From: Candidatus Altimarinota bacterium
GTDB taxonomy: Bacteria; Patescibacteriota; Gracilibacteria; BD1-5; UBA2023
DNA length: 6,645 nt
Assembly: GCA_943355085.1 (NCBI GenBank)
Contig: CALREC010000037.1
Location: 1 to 6,645 of the forward strand
Direction of reading: 5' to 3'
Shown: one piece after another, positions 1-6,645 of the stretch
Position numbering within the stretch: the stretch's first letter is position 1
How the letters are laid out: every line of letters begins with the position of its first letter
Program-made: the position numbers and the translations under genes
The notes under the pieces: model-generated
Database searches by the model: none
What the model saw: only the letters and a program-made list of their open reading frames with translations
Told to the model about the DNA's origin: nothing

Positions 1-1413
1 TTGTGCTTGTCAGTTACATGTTTGTTCCGCAAGTTTTATATAGCTTGGGAGGGCATCTAGGGTTGTTTTCAGATCAAGGTGTGTAGCCATAAGATTTGCA
101 AGTGTTACATCCTCACTCTGATTTACAGGTCAAAGATGGTTGAGTGCTATCGTATAATCCTCTCTAATTTCCTTATGTAATGCCTCAAGTTCAGCGATAA
201 TTTGAGCCTGCGCAGCCAGGGACTCAGTTGTCGGTAGTGAATTCTTTTTTCAATCACTGGTATCTGAAGATGAAATTGGAGAAGAAGAAGAAGAAGAAGA
301 AGAAGGAGAAGAAGCGACGGTATCGGTCTGTCGTGACGGATTGAACATACTCTTTATGTTACTGTAGGTACTAGTAAGACTATCCACTACTTTTCATACT
401 ACTTTTCATACTACACGGCCCGCTTCTACAAGCTGGGTTCCGACCCCTGTTGCGATTTCGGTCAGTCATCCAACAGGCGAGCAACGAACCCCTGTGGCGT
501 TATACTGATCAAGACATTTCAGGGTAGCTTCACTTGACTTGGTACTCACTCCCTGATTTTGAAGTTCTTTTTGGATTACTTTACGTTCGATTGCTATGTA
601 TTCAGCACTTTTATTACCACCTTTCATAAGGTTTGCGGCATCAGACCATTCTTTTATGCCATCTTTTATACTCCCACCCCCCTCAGATATACGATCAATT
701 GCTTCTTTTATACCTTGGAAAGAATCAGAGCCTTGAGTACATTTACTTAAAGCATCGGGGCCATAGCTGTTTTGAAGTTTCACTACAAACTCTTCTGAAT
801 TGCCAACAAATTTAAAATCCGACCCCGAAGTATCATCGGCAAGTGCAGTTTTTCTATAAAAATTCATCATATCCACATGGTTCTTGAGCATATCTTTGGC
901 GATAGTACCAAGGGAAAGTTTGGTTGTATCATAGATAGGATCATCTAAAAGTTTTGTTTTGGAAATAACACCATCGGCACATTTGTTATATACCAGTTCG
1001 ACAGTATTTCTGATACGCTCCATCTCTCGCCCCAGAGCCTCATGATCGCGGGTAATACCAGGAGGAATCTCTGATTTTAAGGCTAAACCAACATAAAATC
1101 GTCCGGAGGTAAAAAAGTTTGAAAATCCAATCGTTTCGTTAATAGAACCCACTATAGCTGATTGTGCTTTTTCTATACTAGCAGAAGCCCCATTACCCTC
1201 ATTTGCATCAATACCACACTGATTCTTTCAGGCCTCCGCTTCTATGGCGGTACGAAGTTTTGTGGTTGTTTGAATATATGCTGCAAGCTCTTTACTCATA
1301 CCATTTTCGATCGGACAATCTTCCCCCTTCGCCCATACTCCATCCGCCATAAAAAACGGAAGGATCACCAGTGAACTACAGAACAAAAAGGGAAGTAAAC
1401 GGTATTTTTTCAT
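1..1413 (-). CDS. Exported protein of unknown function, Cys- and Ser-containing (3' end outside window)
   Basis: Function is not recognised. With UGA read as Gly the frame is open for 471 codons to the window edge, so the C-terminus is missing. UGA codons fall at residues 62, 316, 336, 340, 388, 428 and 468. The ATG at 1413 is chosen because it starts a signal peptide directly (MKKYRLLPFLF, then a hydrophobic core, likely cleavage after VWA at residue 28); an in-frame TTG two codons upstream is less likely. The mature part has scattered cysteines (EDC, NQC, NKC, SKC, LKC, VRC, QTC), which would suit disulfides outside the cytoplasm. A VVGK tandem repeat lies near residues 334-341 and a serine run at 371-378 looks like a flexible linker. 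A helical, charged segment follows (AQIIAELEALHKEIRED). It lies 28 nt behind the upstream exported-protein gene, so co-transcription is likely. There is no Shine-Dalgarno site. The reading frame is well supported; the function is open. Confidence 0.85.
280..303 (-). repeat. Trinucleotide microsatellite (TCT)8 encoding polyserine
   Basis: On the plus strand this is eight AGA units in a row; read on the minus strand they are eight identical TCT serine codons (residues 371-378 of the exported protein). Two more TCT codons and a CCT lie just before. It separates the upstream domain from a helical C-terminal region, as linkers do. Unit gain or loss would change linker length without breaking the frame. 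Confidence 0.9.
386..414 (-). repeat. 12-bp tandem repeat, about 2.4 copies, encoding Val-Val-Gly-Lys
   Basis: The plus-strand unit actacttttcat occurs twice perfectly (386-397, 398-409) and is followed by a partial copy. On the coding strand each unit gives GTA GTA TGA AAA, so the protein reads GRVVGKVVGKVVDS. Each full unit carries one UGA, so the duplication also copied a recoded glycine codon. The unit is four codons long and keeps the frame. Confidence 0.85.
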
Positions 1414-1441
1414 GTGCAATTTTTTGATACGTTATAAGATT

Positions 1442-3037
1442 TTATTGCTTTGGGGTTTTGTTCAGTCACTTGATAGTATCGTTTAATTTTTGAATATTTT
1501 TAGTCAGAGCGACTGTGAATCCATGAAGTTCAAAAAGATCGAGATTAAAGGAATCTCCATAGCTCTTTTTGAGTTCCATCGCCTTGAGGCCTGTATACTG
1601 AGACTTTCTTGGAGCATCTTTCAAAATCGACTTCTCTCCAAGAGCATCAGTAGTTTGATACTCCAGATTATGTATCATAAGTACTTCTTCACTCCGTTCA
1701 AAAGAATTCTGACGTTTAAAGTCAAGTCCATAATCCTCCATGGTCCCGATAAGAATTGTATTGAATTCATCTCATGCTCCTGAACTATCTTGGCTCGTAG
1801 GCTTTTTTCCTTCTTCTTTTTTGCTGGGTTTGAGATTTAAAATCGGAGGTGGACGCAAGGAAAACTCTACTCAGATATGGAGCATACCAGGAAGATTCAG
1901 CCCATTAAGATCGATTCCAAAGAACATTAAAGGCATTTTTGATGCCGATTGACTCGCAGAAGCAAATTTATTGACAATTTTTAAATTTTCATCGAGTATC
2001 TTTTCGATAGTGGCAGCCTTCCCGCCTGCGAGGAGATTTTGTGTATAATTGACCATGCTGATCATTATACAAAAAAAGTCTTTCCCCGAACAGGGAAATT
2101 TATCACTCCCGCCACCAGCAGAGCCTGGAGAACCACCAGATTTATTTTGCATAGCTGCTTTTGCCCAAGACTCTGGAAGTTTTCCATCATCGCTAAAAGC
2201 AATGGAAGAGTTTGGATGTGTTCATACTAGTAACTGGGTTTGTACATCTCGCAGGAAGTTCGGATCTAAATTATTTGGCAGAGGATCAATGGGGGCACAA
2301 CCGCTCCCATTCAACAAAGACGCAAGGACTGTTTCAGACGAAATAGATGGCGATATGACAGATACGCCTGGATCTTTTTCAAGAGTTGGACCCAATAAGT
2401 TTGTTGAATCTAGTTGGGAGAAAGGACTTGAATAAGCCCCAGCCAGTAAGCTCGCAATAGAAGATGCCCCCTTGTTTTCTGTTCCATTATAGGGAATATC
2501 TTTTGCAAATATAACAGCATGTATGTCTTCCAGATCATTCATGAGATCATGACTGGAATTATCTTTATTTCCATCCGTAAAAAGCCCGATAGATCCTATA
2601 GATTGGAGCTTTTGTTGATCATACGTCACGTTTTCTACGAGAGTTTTATAGTACTGCATAACTATTCCCCGTATCCGAATGAGCATCTCGGTATTCATTC
2701 AATTATTTTCTGGATGTATATGAGCATAGATAGGCCCAAAGCTTCCTGCCGCTATATCCTCGAGTTCTGATGCGGTGAAATCTGGCTCATCTCGAAAACA
2801 GAAAATTTTCTCTGTTTTTGAGGAACACACCATTCCAACAAGCCCGTTAAGTATAAGAGTACTGTCTTTTAATCGAGTCTCTATCAATTGTTTCTTGAGT
2901 TTATATACTCCTTCATCGAGACGTCTATAGATATTGTTTCAGAGATCTTCACCGATATATCCAGCCTCGGCAAAAAGCGATGATGGCAAAAACCAAGAAA
3001 GCACAAGAAAAACGAGTATAAAAATACGAATCTGCAT
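1442..3037 (-). CDS. Exported protein of unknown function, 531 aa
   Basis: Function is not recognised. Four minus-strand fragments that look separate under the standard code share one frame and join through UGA at residues 33, 113, 272, 389, 422 and 524, ending at UAA (1442-1444). The start ATG at 3037 opens a clear signal peptide: MQIRIF, a long hydrophobic core, then SLFA with likely cleavage after A23 or A25. The mature N-terminal part (about 24-290) looks like a folded mixed domain with cysteines at 71, 80 and 247. A Gly/Ser linker (299-311, SGGSPGSAGGGS) leads to a CSGKDFFC pair (316, 323) and a second region. A Lys/Glu-rich hydrophilic stretch (KPSKKEEGKKP, near 403-413) precedes a C-terminal domain with basic and acidic helices. 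It is first in a probable two-gene unit with the exported-protein gene 28 nt downstream. A secreted or surface complex is possible but is only inference. Confidence 0.87.
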
Positions 3038-3064
3038 AAGGAAATTACTTATAATACTAGAACC

Positions 3065-3093
3065 AGTATAACAGATAATACGAGAAACAGCAA
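3065..3093 (-). promoter_or_regulatory. Candidate sigma70-type promoter for the exported-protein operon
   Basis: Read on the minus strand, TTGCTG (3088-3093) and TATACT (3065-3070) are 17 nt apart. The -10 box matches 5 of 6 consensus bases, the -35 box only 3 of 6. Transcription would start near 3058 and give a leader of about 20 nt before the ATG at 3037. The region is very AT-rich, with other TATTAT strings nearby, so the assignment is moderate. Confidence 0.45.
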
Positions 3094-3123
3094 AGAATAA
3101 TAAACAGTTTTTCAAAATTCCAT

Positions 3124-3151
3124 TTGACGAATTTTTATAAATAGATATATT
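3124..3151 (+). promoter_or_regulatory. Candidate sigma70-type promoter for the 58-aa gene
   Basis: TTGACG (3124-3129) and TATATT (3146-3151) are 16 nt apart, each matching 5 of 6 consensus bases. The predicted start near 3158 leaves a leader of about 25 nt to the ATG at 3183. With the minus-strand promoter beside it, the 3038-3182 gap forms a divergent control region. No operator or riboswitch fold was seen there. Confidence 0.55.
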
Positions 3152-3182
3152 CTTATTTTATACTTTAAAATAAACCGTATCA

Positions 3183-3359
3183 ATGCTGAACTGGACCGAT
3201 AAAAAAAAGATAAACACACCAAAGTACGGAGATATACACGCTACAAAAATACCATCAACAGGATGGCCCATGTGAGAAACTGTAGCACAAGTTGAGGAAA
3301 GATTCAGAAAAAAACAGGCAATACTCCTCGCTTTTTCTGGGATACCACAGAAAAAGTAA
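3183..3359 (+). CDS. Small basic hypothetical protein, 58 aa, with one recoded UGA
   Basis: The frame runs ATG to UAA with one UGA (3273-3275) read as Gly31; under the standard code it would be cut at 30 residues. The product is basic (11 Lys/Arg against 5 Asp/Glu), with tryptophans at 4 and 28 encoded by UGG. The N-terminal half is polar (MLNWTDKKKINTPKYGDIH). The C-terminal half is a likely helix (ETVAQVEERFRKKQAILLAF) ending SGIPQKK. There is no signal peptide or membrane segment, so it should be cytosolic. Support comes from three independent things: a good promoter at a fitting distance, a stop codon lying exactly at the edge of a terminator hairpin, and an open frame after recoding. No Shine-Dalgarno site is visible. 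I do not recognise the family; binding to nucleic acid or to a protein partner is conceivable but not shown. Confidence 0.65.
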
Positions 3360-3400
3360 TATAAAAGCTCATCTATCTCGGTAGATGAGCTTTTATATTA
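3357..3400. terminator. Bidirectional intrinsic terminator between convergent genes
   Basis: A perfect 19-bp inverted repeat (3357-3375 and 3382-3400) flanks the 6-nt loop tctcgg. The core pairs AGCTCATCTA with TAGATGAGCT and is flanked by A-rich sequence on the left and T-rich sequence on the right, so transcripts from either side meet a hairpin followed by U residues. The outermost bases are the UAA stop codons of the small gene (3357-3359, plus) and of clpC (3398-3400, minus), so each stop sits at the foot of the stem. Confidence 0.88.
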
Positions 3401-5941
3401 CAGTATTACAATTTTTCACTTTACTGCGGTCACTGTTATATGAAGGGCTTTCTTTCCCTGGATGATACGATCTGCTATAGTATCCTCTATCTGATCTTGA
3501 ATATAGCGTCTCACTGGACGAGCACCAAATTCAGGATTGTACGTCTCTTTGAGGATAAGTGTAATCGCTTTGGTATCGTAAGCAAGAGTCATACCCAGTT
3601 CCATAAGGCGTGCCTTTAATATATCTAACTGGAGAACGATAATTTTCTTAAGAATCACTTTATCCAGAGGGTTAAAAACAACTACTCGATCAATACGGTT
3701 CAAAAACTCGGGAGAAAAATACTCATCTAAGCTCCCTATGATTTTTTCTTTGATTTTTTCATAATCTCGAATAATTTTTGCTTCCGCATCCGATGAAACA
3801 TCAAACCCAATCTGTGATGCCTTGGATGTAAACTCCTCCCCTCAGATATTGGAGGTCATTATAACTATGGTGTTTTTAAAGTTAATCTTGCGACCTTTTC
3901 CATCAGTCAGAGATCCATCCTCGAGAATCTGTAGCAACAGATTAAATACCTCAAAGCTCCCCTTTTCGATTTCATCAAAGAGCACTATAGAATACGGTTT
4001 TCTCCTGACTCGCTCTGTAAGCATGCCACCTTCTTCATATCAGACATATCAGGCAGTAGTACCAATGAGCTTTGAGGCCGAAGCGCGTTCGTTATACTCA
4101 GACATATCTAGCTTAATGAGCGCTTTTTCATCACCAAAAAACTCAAGAGCCAATTGTTTTACAAGCTCTGTTTTACCGACTCCCGTAGGTCCAAGAAACA
4201 AGAAACTTCAGATAGGACGATTTCTGTTACTAATACCTGTACGATTACGCTTTATAGCACTGACAATAGAAGCGATCGCCTCGTCCTGTCCGATGATATT
4301 TTTGGATAGATTTTTATCGAGAGATTGGAGTTTTTTCATATCTTCCGTAGCTATATTTTTGGCTGGCACCCCTGTGATACTTTCTATAATTTTCTGGATA
4401 TCATCAGCCGTAATATGGAGACGCTTGGCTCGTGGAATAACTTTCTTTGCCTTTTTTTCTTTGATGTTTTGTTCCAGAGCATTTTGTTTTTCTTTAAGCT
4501 TTATGGCCTTATGAAACTGACTCGAGAGCACATATTCCTCTATCTCTTTTTGGATTTTTTCAATCTCTTGCTTGAGTACCTTTACATCACTTTCGTCAGA
4601 ATTGTATTTCATACTCTTAGCACTACAGGCCTCATCAACCAGATCTATGGCCTTATCTGGCAAGTATCTATCTGCCACATAACGGGTCGATAATCGCACT
4701 GCATCTATGATAGCATCATCATCGATGATAAGATTATGAAATTCCTCAAAAGAATTTCTGAGACCAGATATAATCTCGATCGCTACATCTTCATGTGGTT
4801 CATCGACATCTATTTTCTGAAATCGACGCTCCAATGCTGAGTCTTTCTCAATATATTTTTGATATTCATTGAGTGTGGTAGCACCAATAATACATACTTT
4901 CCCCCTCCCCATGGCAGGCTTTAAGATATTGGCCGCATCAAGAGTACCCTCGGCTGATCATGCTCATATAATCGTATGAATTTCGTCTATAAACAGCACC
5001 ACTTCATTCTCCATCTTAGAAGCTTCTTCGATAATCTGCTTAAGACGAGCTTCAAACTCTCAACGGTACTTTGTTCCGGCAACCATTCAGGAAAGATCTA
5101 AACTCACGATTCGTTTATTTTGCATAGCGAGTGGCACTTTCCCTTGTGCAATTCGTAGAGCGAGTCACTCAACAACAGCGGTTTTCCCAACTCCTGGCTC
5201 TCCAACAAGACAGGGATTATTTTTCGTCTTACGATTCAGAACTGATATAAGTCGCTCTATTTCTATATCTCTGCCTATTATAGCATCTATCTTACCAGCA
5301 TGAGCCTCTTCTGTCAGATCGGTACCGAAAAAGTCAAGCGCTGGAGTCAGACTTTCTGGTTTTTTTCATTCTGGTTTTTTGTTTGCAGCAAATGGATCTA
5401 CGCTTTCAGTATCAGAAAATGTATTCGCAAGACCTTCTTCTATGGCATGAAGAATATTATCCAGAGGGCCAAATAAATTATTATCAGCATTTTTTATAAT
5501 CGAAACATTGAGATCCTTGAGATCCTGCTCTATATCTTTTGGAGAAAGTCCGATAAAGTCAAAAAATTGATAAAACCATGTTTCCGTATTTGTTCGAAAA
5601 AGTGCGAGCAAAAAATCTTCTACGCCCGCTTTCTTTTTTTCGGCACTTGCTGCTATCTTCATGCTCAAAATTATAAGCTCCTTGAGCCTTGAAGACAATC
5701 CAACATACGCGCCACTTCTTCATACATCGGTCATATTAAATGGAGCACGAGAAAGTACTTCATTTGCTATCTTAATATTGATTCAAGAGCTGGCGTAAAG
5801 GTCAAAAATATGACCAGTCTTAATCTCCAAGGAACGCAAAAAAACATCCCGTGGAAGTATCTCAGAAAAACCCTTTGATTTAATAATATTTTCTGTCTCG
5901 AGCATGAGATTCTTATATTCTTCGGTAAAATTTGTATACAT
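3398..5941 (-). CDS. clpC: ATP-dependent Clp protease ATP-binding subunit ClpC-type (AAA+ unfoldase), 847 aa
   Basis: A cytosolic class I Hsp100 unfoldase that uses ATP to thread proteins, normally into ClpP. Two Clp_N repeats lie near residues 1-65 and 75-145. D1 has Walker A GEPGVGKT (247-254), pore loop KYRGEF (291-296), Walker B with D319/E320, and LERRF with R372 as arginine finger. The middle segment (about 453-498) is a short coiled coil with a UVR-like motif, as in ClpC and unlike the long ClpB M-domain. D2 has GPTGVGKT (584-591), loop GYVGY (631-635), Walker B with D656/E657, LNRID with R749, and sensor 2 GARP (806-809). IGF at 711-713 fits a ClpP-docking loop. Length is normal for the family. 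Thirteen UGA codons (residues 53, 74, 192, 259, 285, 294, 326, 328, 578, 631, 634, 700, 842) read as Gly. The ATG at 5941 starts the FTEEYKNLM helix, and no other ATG lies upstream before an in-frame UAG. The protein ends GKIVIL after the last UGA. clpC is preferred over clpA or clpB because of the UVR-like middle region plus IGF. Confidence 0.95.
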
Positions 5942-5974
5942 GTAAAAAACGTTAGTATGATATATATGGAAGGT

Positions 5975-5980
5975 ATTATA
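5975..5980 (-). promoter_or_regulatory. Candidate -10 box for clpC
   Basis: Read on the minus strand this is a perfect TATAAT, placing a start near 5968 and a leader of about 27 nt before the clpC ATG. The sequence 16-18 nt upstream (TTTTAT, CTTTTA or TCTTTT) is a poor -35 box, so an activator or a weak promoter is possible. No CIRCE (HrcA) repeat was noticed in 5942-6090. Confidence 0.45.
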
Positions 5981-6040
5981 TGGATTTTTCTAAAAAATAA
6001 AAGAGAAAGGGAGAAAATACGGTAATTACGAAATAAACCC

Positions 6041-6068
6041 TTGCATTTTTCTAGACTCCTACTATACT
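6041..6068 (+). promoter_or_regulatory. Sigma70-type promoter for the surface-protein gene
   Basis: TTGCAT (6041-6046) and TATACT (6063-6068) are 16 nt apart, matching 4 of 6 and 5 of 6 consensus bases. The start near 6075 leaves only about 16 nt before the ATG at 6091, too short for much leader structure. It lies back to back with the clpC promoter in the 149-nt gap, which holds no other recognised element. Confidence 0.6.
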
Positions 6069-6090
6069 CTGCACATTTAATCTTCATTTT

Positions 6091-6645
6091 ATGAAAAATG
6101 AACTTGACAAAAAGATATCTTTTTACTTTTTAAATATTTTTTCTATGAAATTCCCTAAAAATCTCTCTTCTCTCTTCACGCTCAACTCTTTGTCTCTCCG
6201 ACTGAAAGGTAACTCTCGGAGATTTCTCGCCCTTTTACTGCTCTTTACTATAGCAGGAGGCAATACTGTTTCTGCAGCTACCGTCTCTCAGGCAGTGACG
6301 AGCCTCCAAACAGCTGACCCATCACTTCCAACGGGGGTGCCGTATCCAAAAGGGATTATCGGGTATATTCTCGCAAATATCTTTGGAACCAGTGGGAGTA
6401 GTCTCGGGAAGATTCAATCACAATATATCGATCTGAGCTCAATCTGACAATGGATAATAAACTGATACAGTATCGGGTACACGGGTGGAAATGTAGGAAT
6501 CGGAACGACGAGTCCATCCGATCTCCTAACACTCTCTGGTGCTACTGCAACATTGTTAACACTCAATGGTCCAACAACAAACTGGCGTGGTGTTCGGATG
6601 ACAAATGCTGCTGGAGCTGAACAATGGTTTGCTGGGGCAAATAAT
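6091..6645 (+). CDS. Secreted/surface protein with GNVGIGTT-type repeat (3' end outside window)
   Basis: The first 185 residues of a longer protein are in view; the frame is open to the window edge with UGA as Gly at residues 119 and 125. The N-terminus has an extended basic region (LRLKGNSRRF), a hydrophobic core (about 45-56) and a VSA/AT signal-peptidase site near residue 62, so export through Sec is predicted. The region after it (TGVPYPKGIIGYILANIFG) is low in charge. From residue 133 it reads GNVGIGTTSPSDLLTLSG, then LLTLNG, NWRGVRMTNAAGAEQWFAG. This pattern is familiar from tail-fibre-like and peptidase S74-associated repeat proteins, which are common on the surface of CPR bacteria. 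A role in attachment to a host cell or surface is inferred from that likeness. The ATG at 6091 fits the promoter; an internal ATG at 6145 would give a more usual signal-peptide length and cannot be excluded. A C-terminal S74 chaperone domain, if present, would lie beyond the window. Confidence 0.85.

Noticed and set aside
386..414. Short direct repeats as a CRISPR array
   Set aside because: The units are 12 bp, contiguous without spacers, and lie in frame within a coding sequence.
1414..1446. Possible hairpin between the two exported-protein genes (GCAAT ... ATTGC)
   Set aside because: Only the outer 5 bp pair; the inner bases do not, so it is not a convincing terminator and the two genes are treated as co-transcribed.
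2049..2435. A 128-codon plus-strand frame inside the 531-aa gene
   Set aside because: It is antisense to a gene with a consistent frame and a signal peptide, and its product has no recognisable features.
3822..4514. A 230-codon open frame on the plus strand opposite clpC
   Set aside because: It lies antisense to the conserved D2 and middle region of ClpC and gives a low-complexity Ser/Phe/Leu-rich product with no recognisable domain; it is a shadow of the coding strand.
3416..5698. clpC as a pseudogene broken into four or more pieces
   Set aside because: All pieces share one frame, each break is a UGA, no UAA or UAG lies inside, and the residues missing at the breaks are conserved glycines with all catalytic motifs intact.
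3416..5785. UGA read as tryptophan (table 4) or as selenocysteine
   Set aside because: The UGA positions in ClpC are glycine in the family (IIGAG, GYVGY, YRGEF), tryptophans use UGG, and 29 UGAs across unrelated genes do not fit selenocysteine.
5767..6087. A 106-codon minus-strand frame over the clpC start and promoter region
   Set aside because: It is in a different frame from clpC, overlaps its N-terminal domain and both divergent promoters, and shows no domain.

Overview
This window only makes sense if UGA is read as glycine (translation table 25). Under the standard code it shows strings of short ORFs that end at UGA but stay in one frame. With UGA as Gly they join into five uninterrupted genes holding 29 in-frame UGA codons in about 2,090 codons. 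The three stops in view are all UAA. The best proof is the ClpC gene, where UGA falls at family-invariant glycines such as both glycines of the D1 IIGAG motif and both glycines of the D2 GYVGY loop. UGG encodes the tryptophans. This code is known from Gracilibacteria (BD1-5) and Absconditabacteria (SR1) in the Candidate Phyla Radiation. The AT-rich sequence, the lack of Shine-Dalgarno sites and a GNVGIGTT-type surface protein fit that origin. CGA still reads as Arg at conserved ClpC positions, which argues against lineages that also recoded CGA. I cannot name the species.

Layout. Positions 1-1413 and 1442-3037 (minus strand) hold two adjacent genes for exported proteins of unknown function, separated by 28 nt and probably one operon; the downstream one runs off the left edge. 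A divergent promoter region (3038-3182) separates them from a 58-residue plus-strand gene (3183-3359), which converges on clpC (minus strand, 3398-5941). A perfect 19-bp inverted repeat lies between the two, and its outer ends are exactly the UAA stop codons of both genes; it looks like a bidirectional terminator. A second divergent promoter region (5942-6090) separates clpC from a plus-strand gene for a secreted or surface repeat protein (6091 onward), which runs off the right edge.

How the genes relate. ClpC is a cytosolic AAA+ unfoldase with a ClpP-docking IGF tripeptide. The two long unknown proteins and the right-hand gene are all predicted to be exported and may belong to the cell surface. 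There is no direct evidence that the five genes form one pathway. No tRNA, rRNA, CRISPR array or insertion sequence was seen, and no gap between genes exceeds 300 nt.
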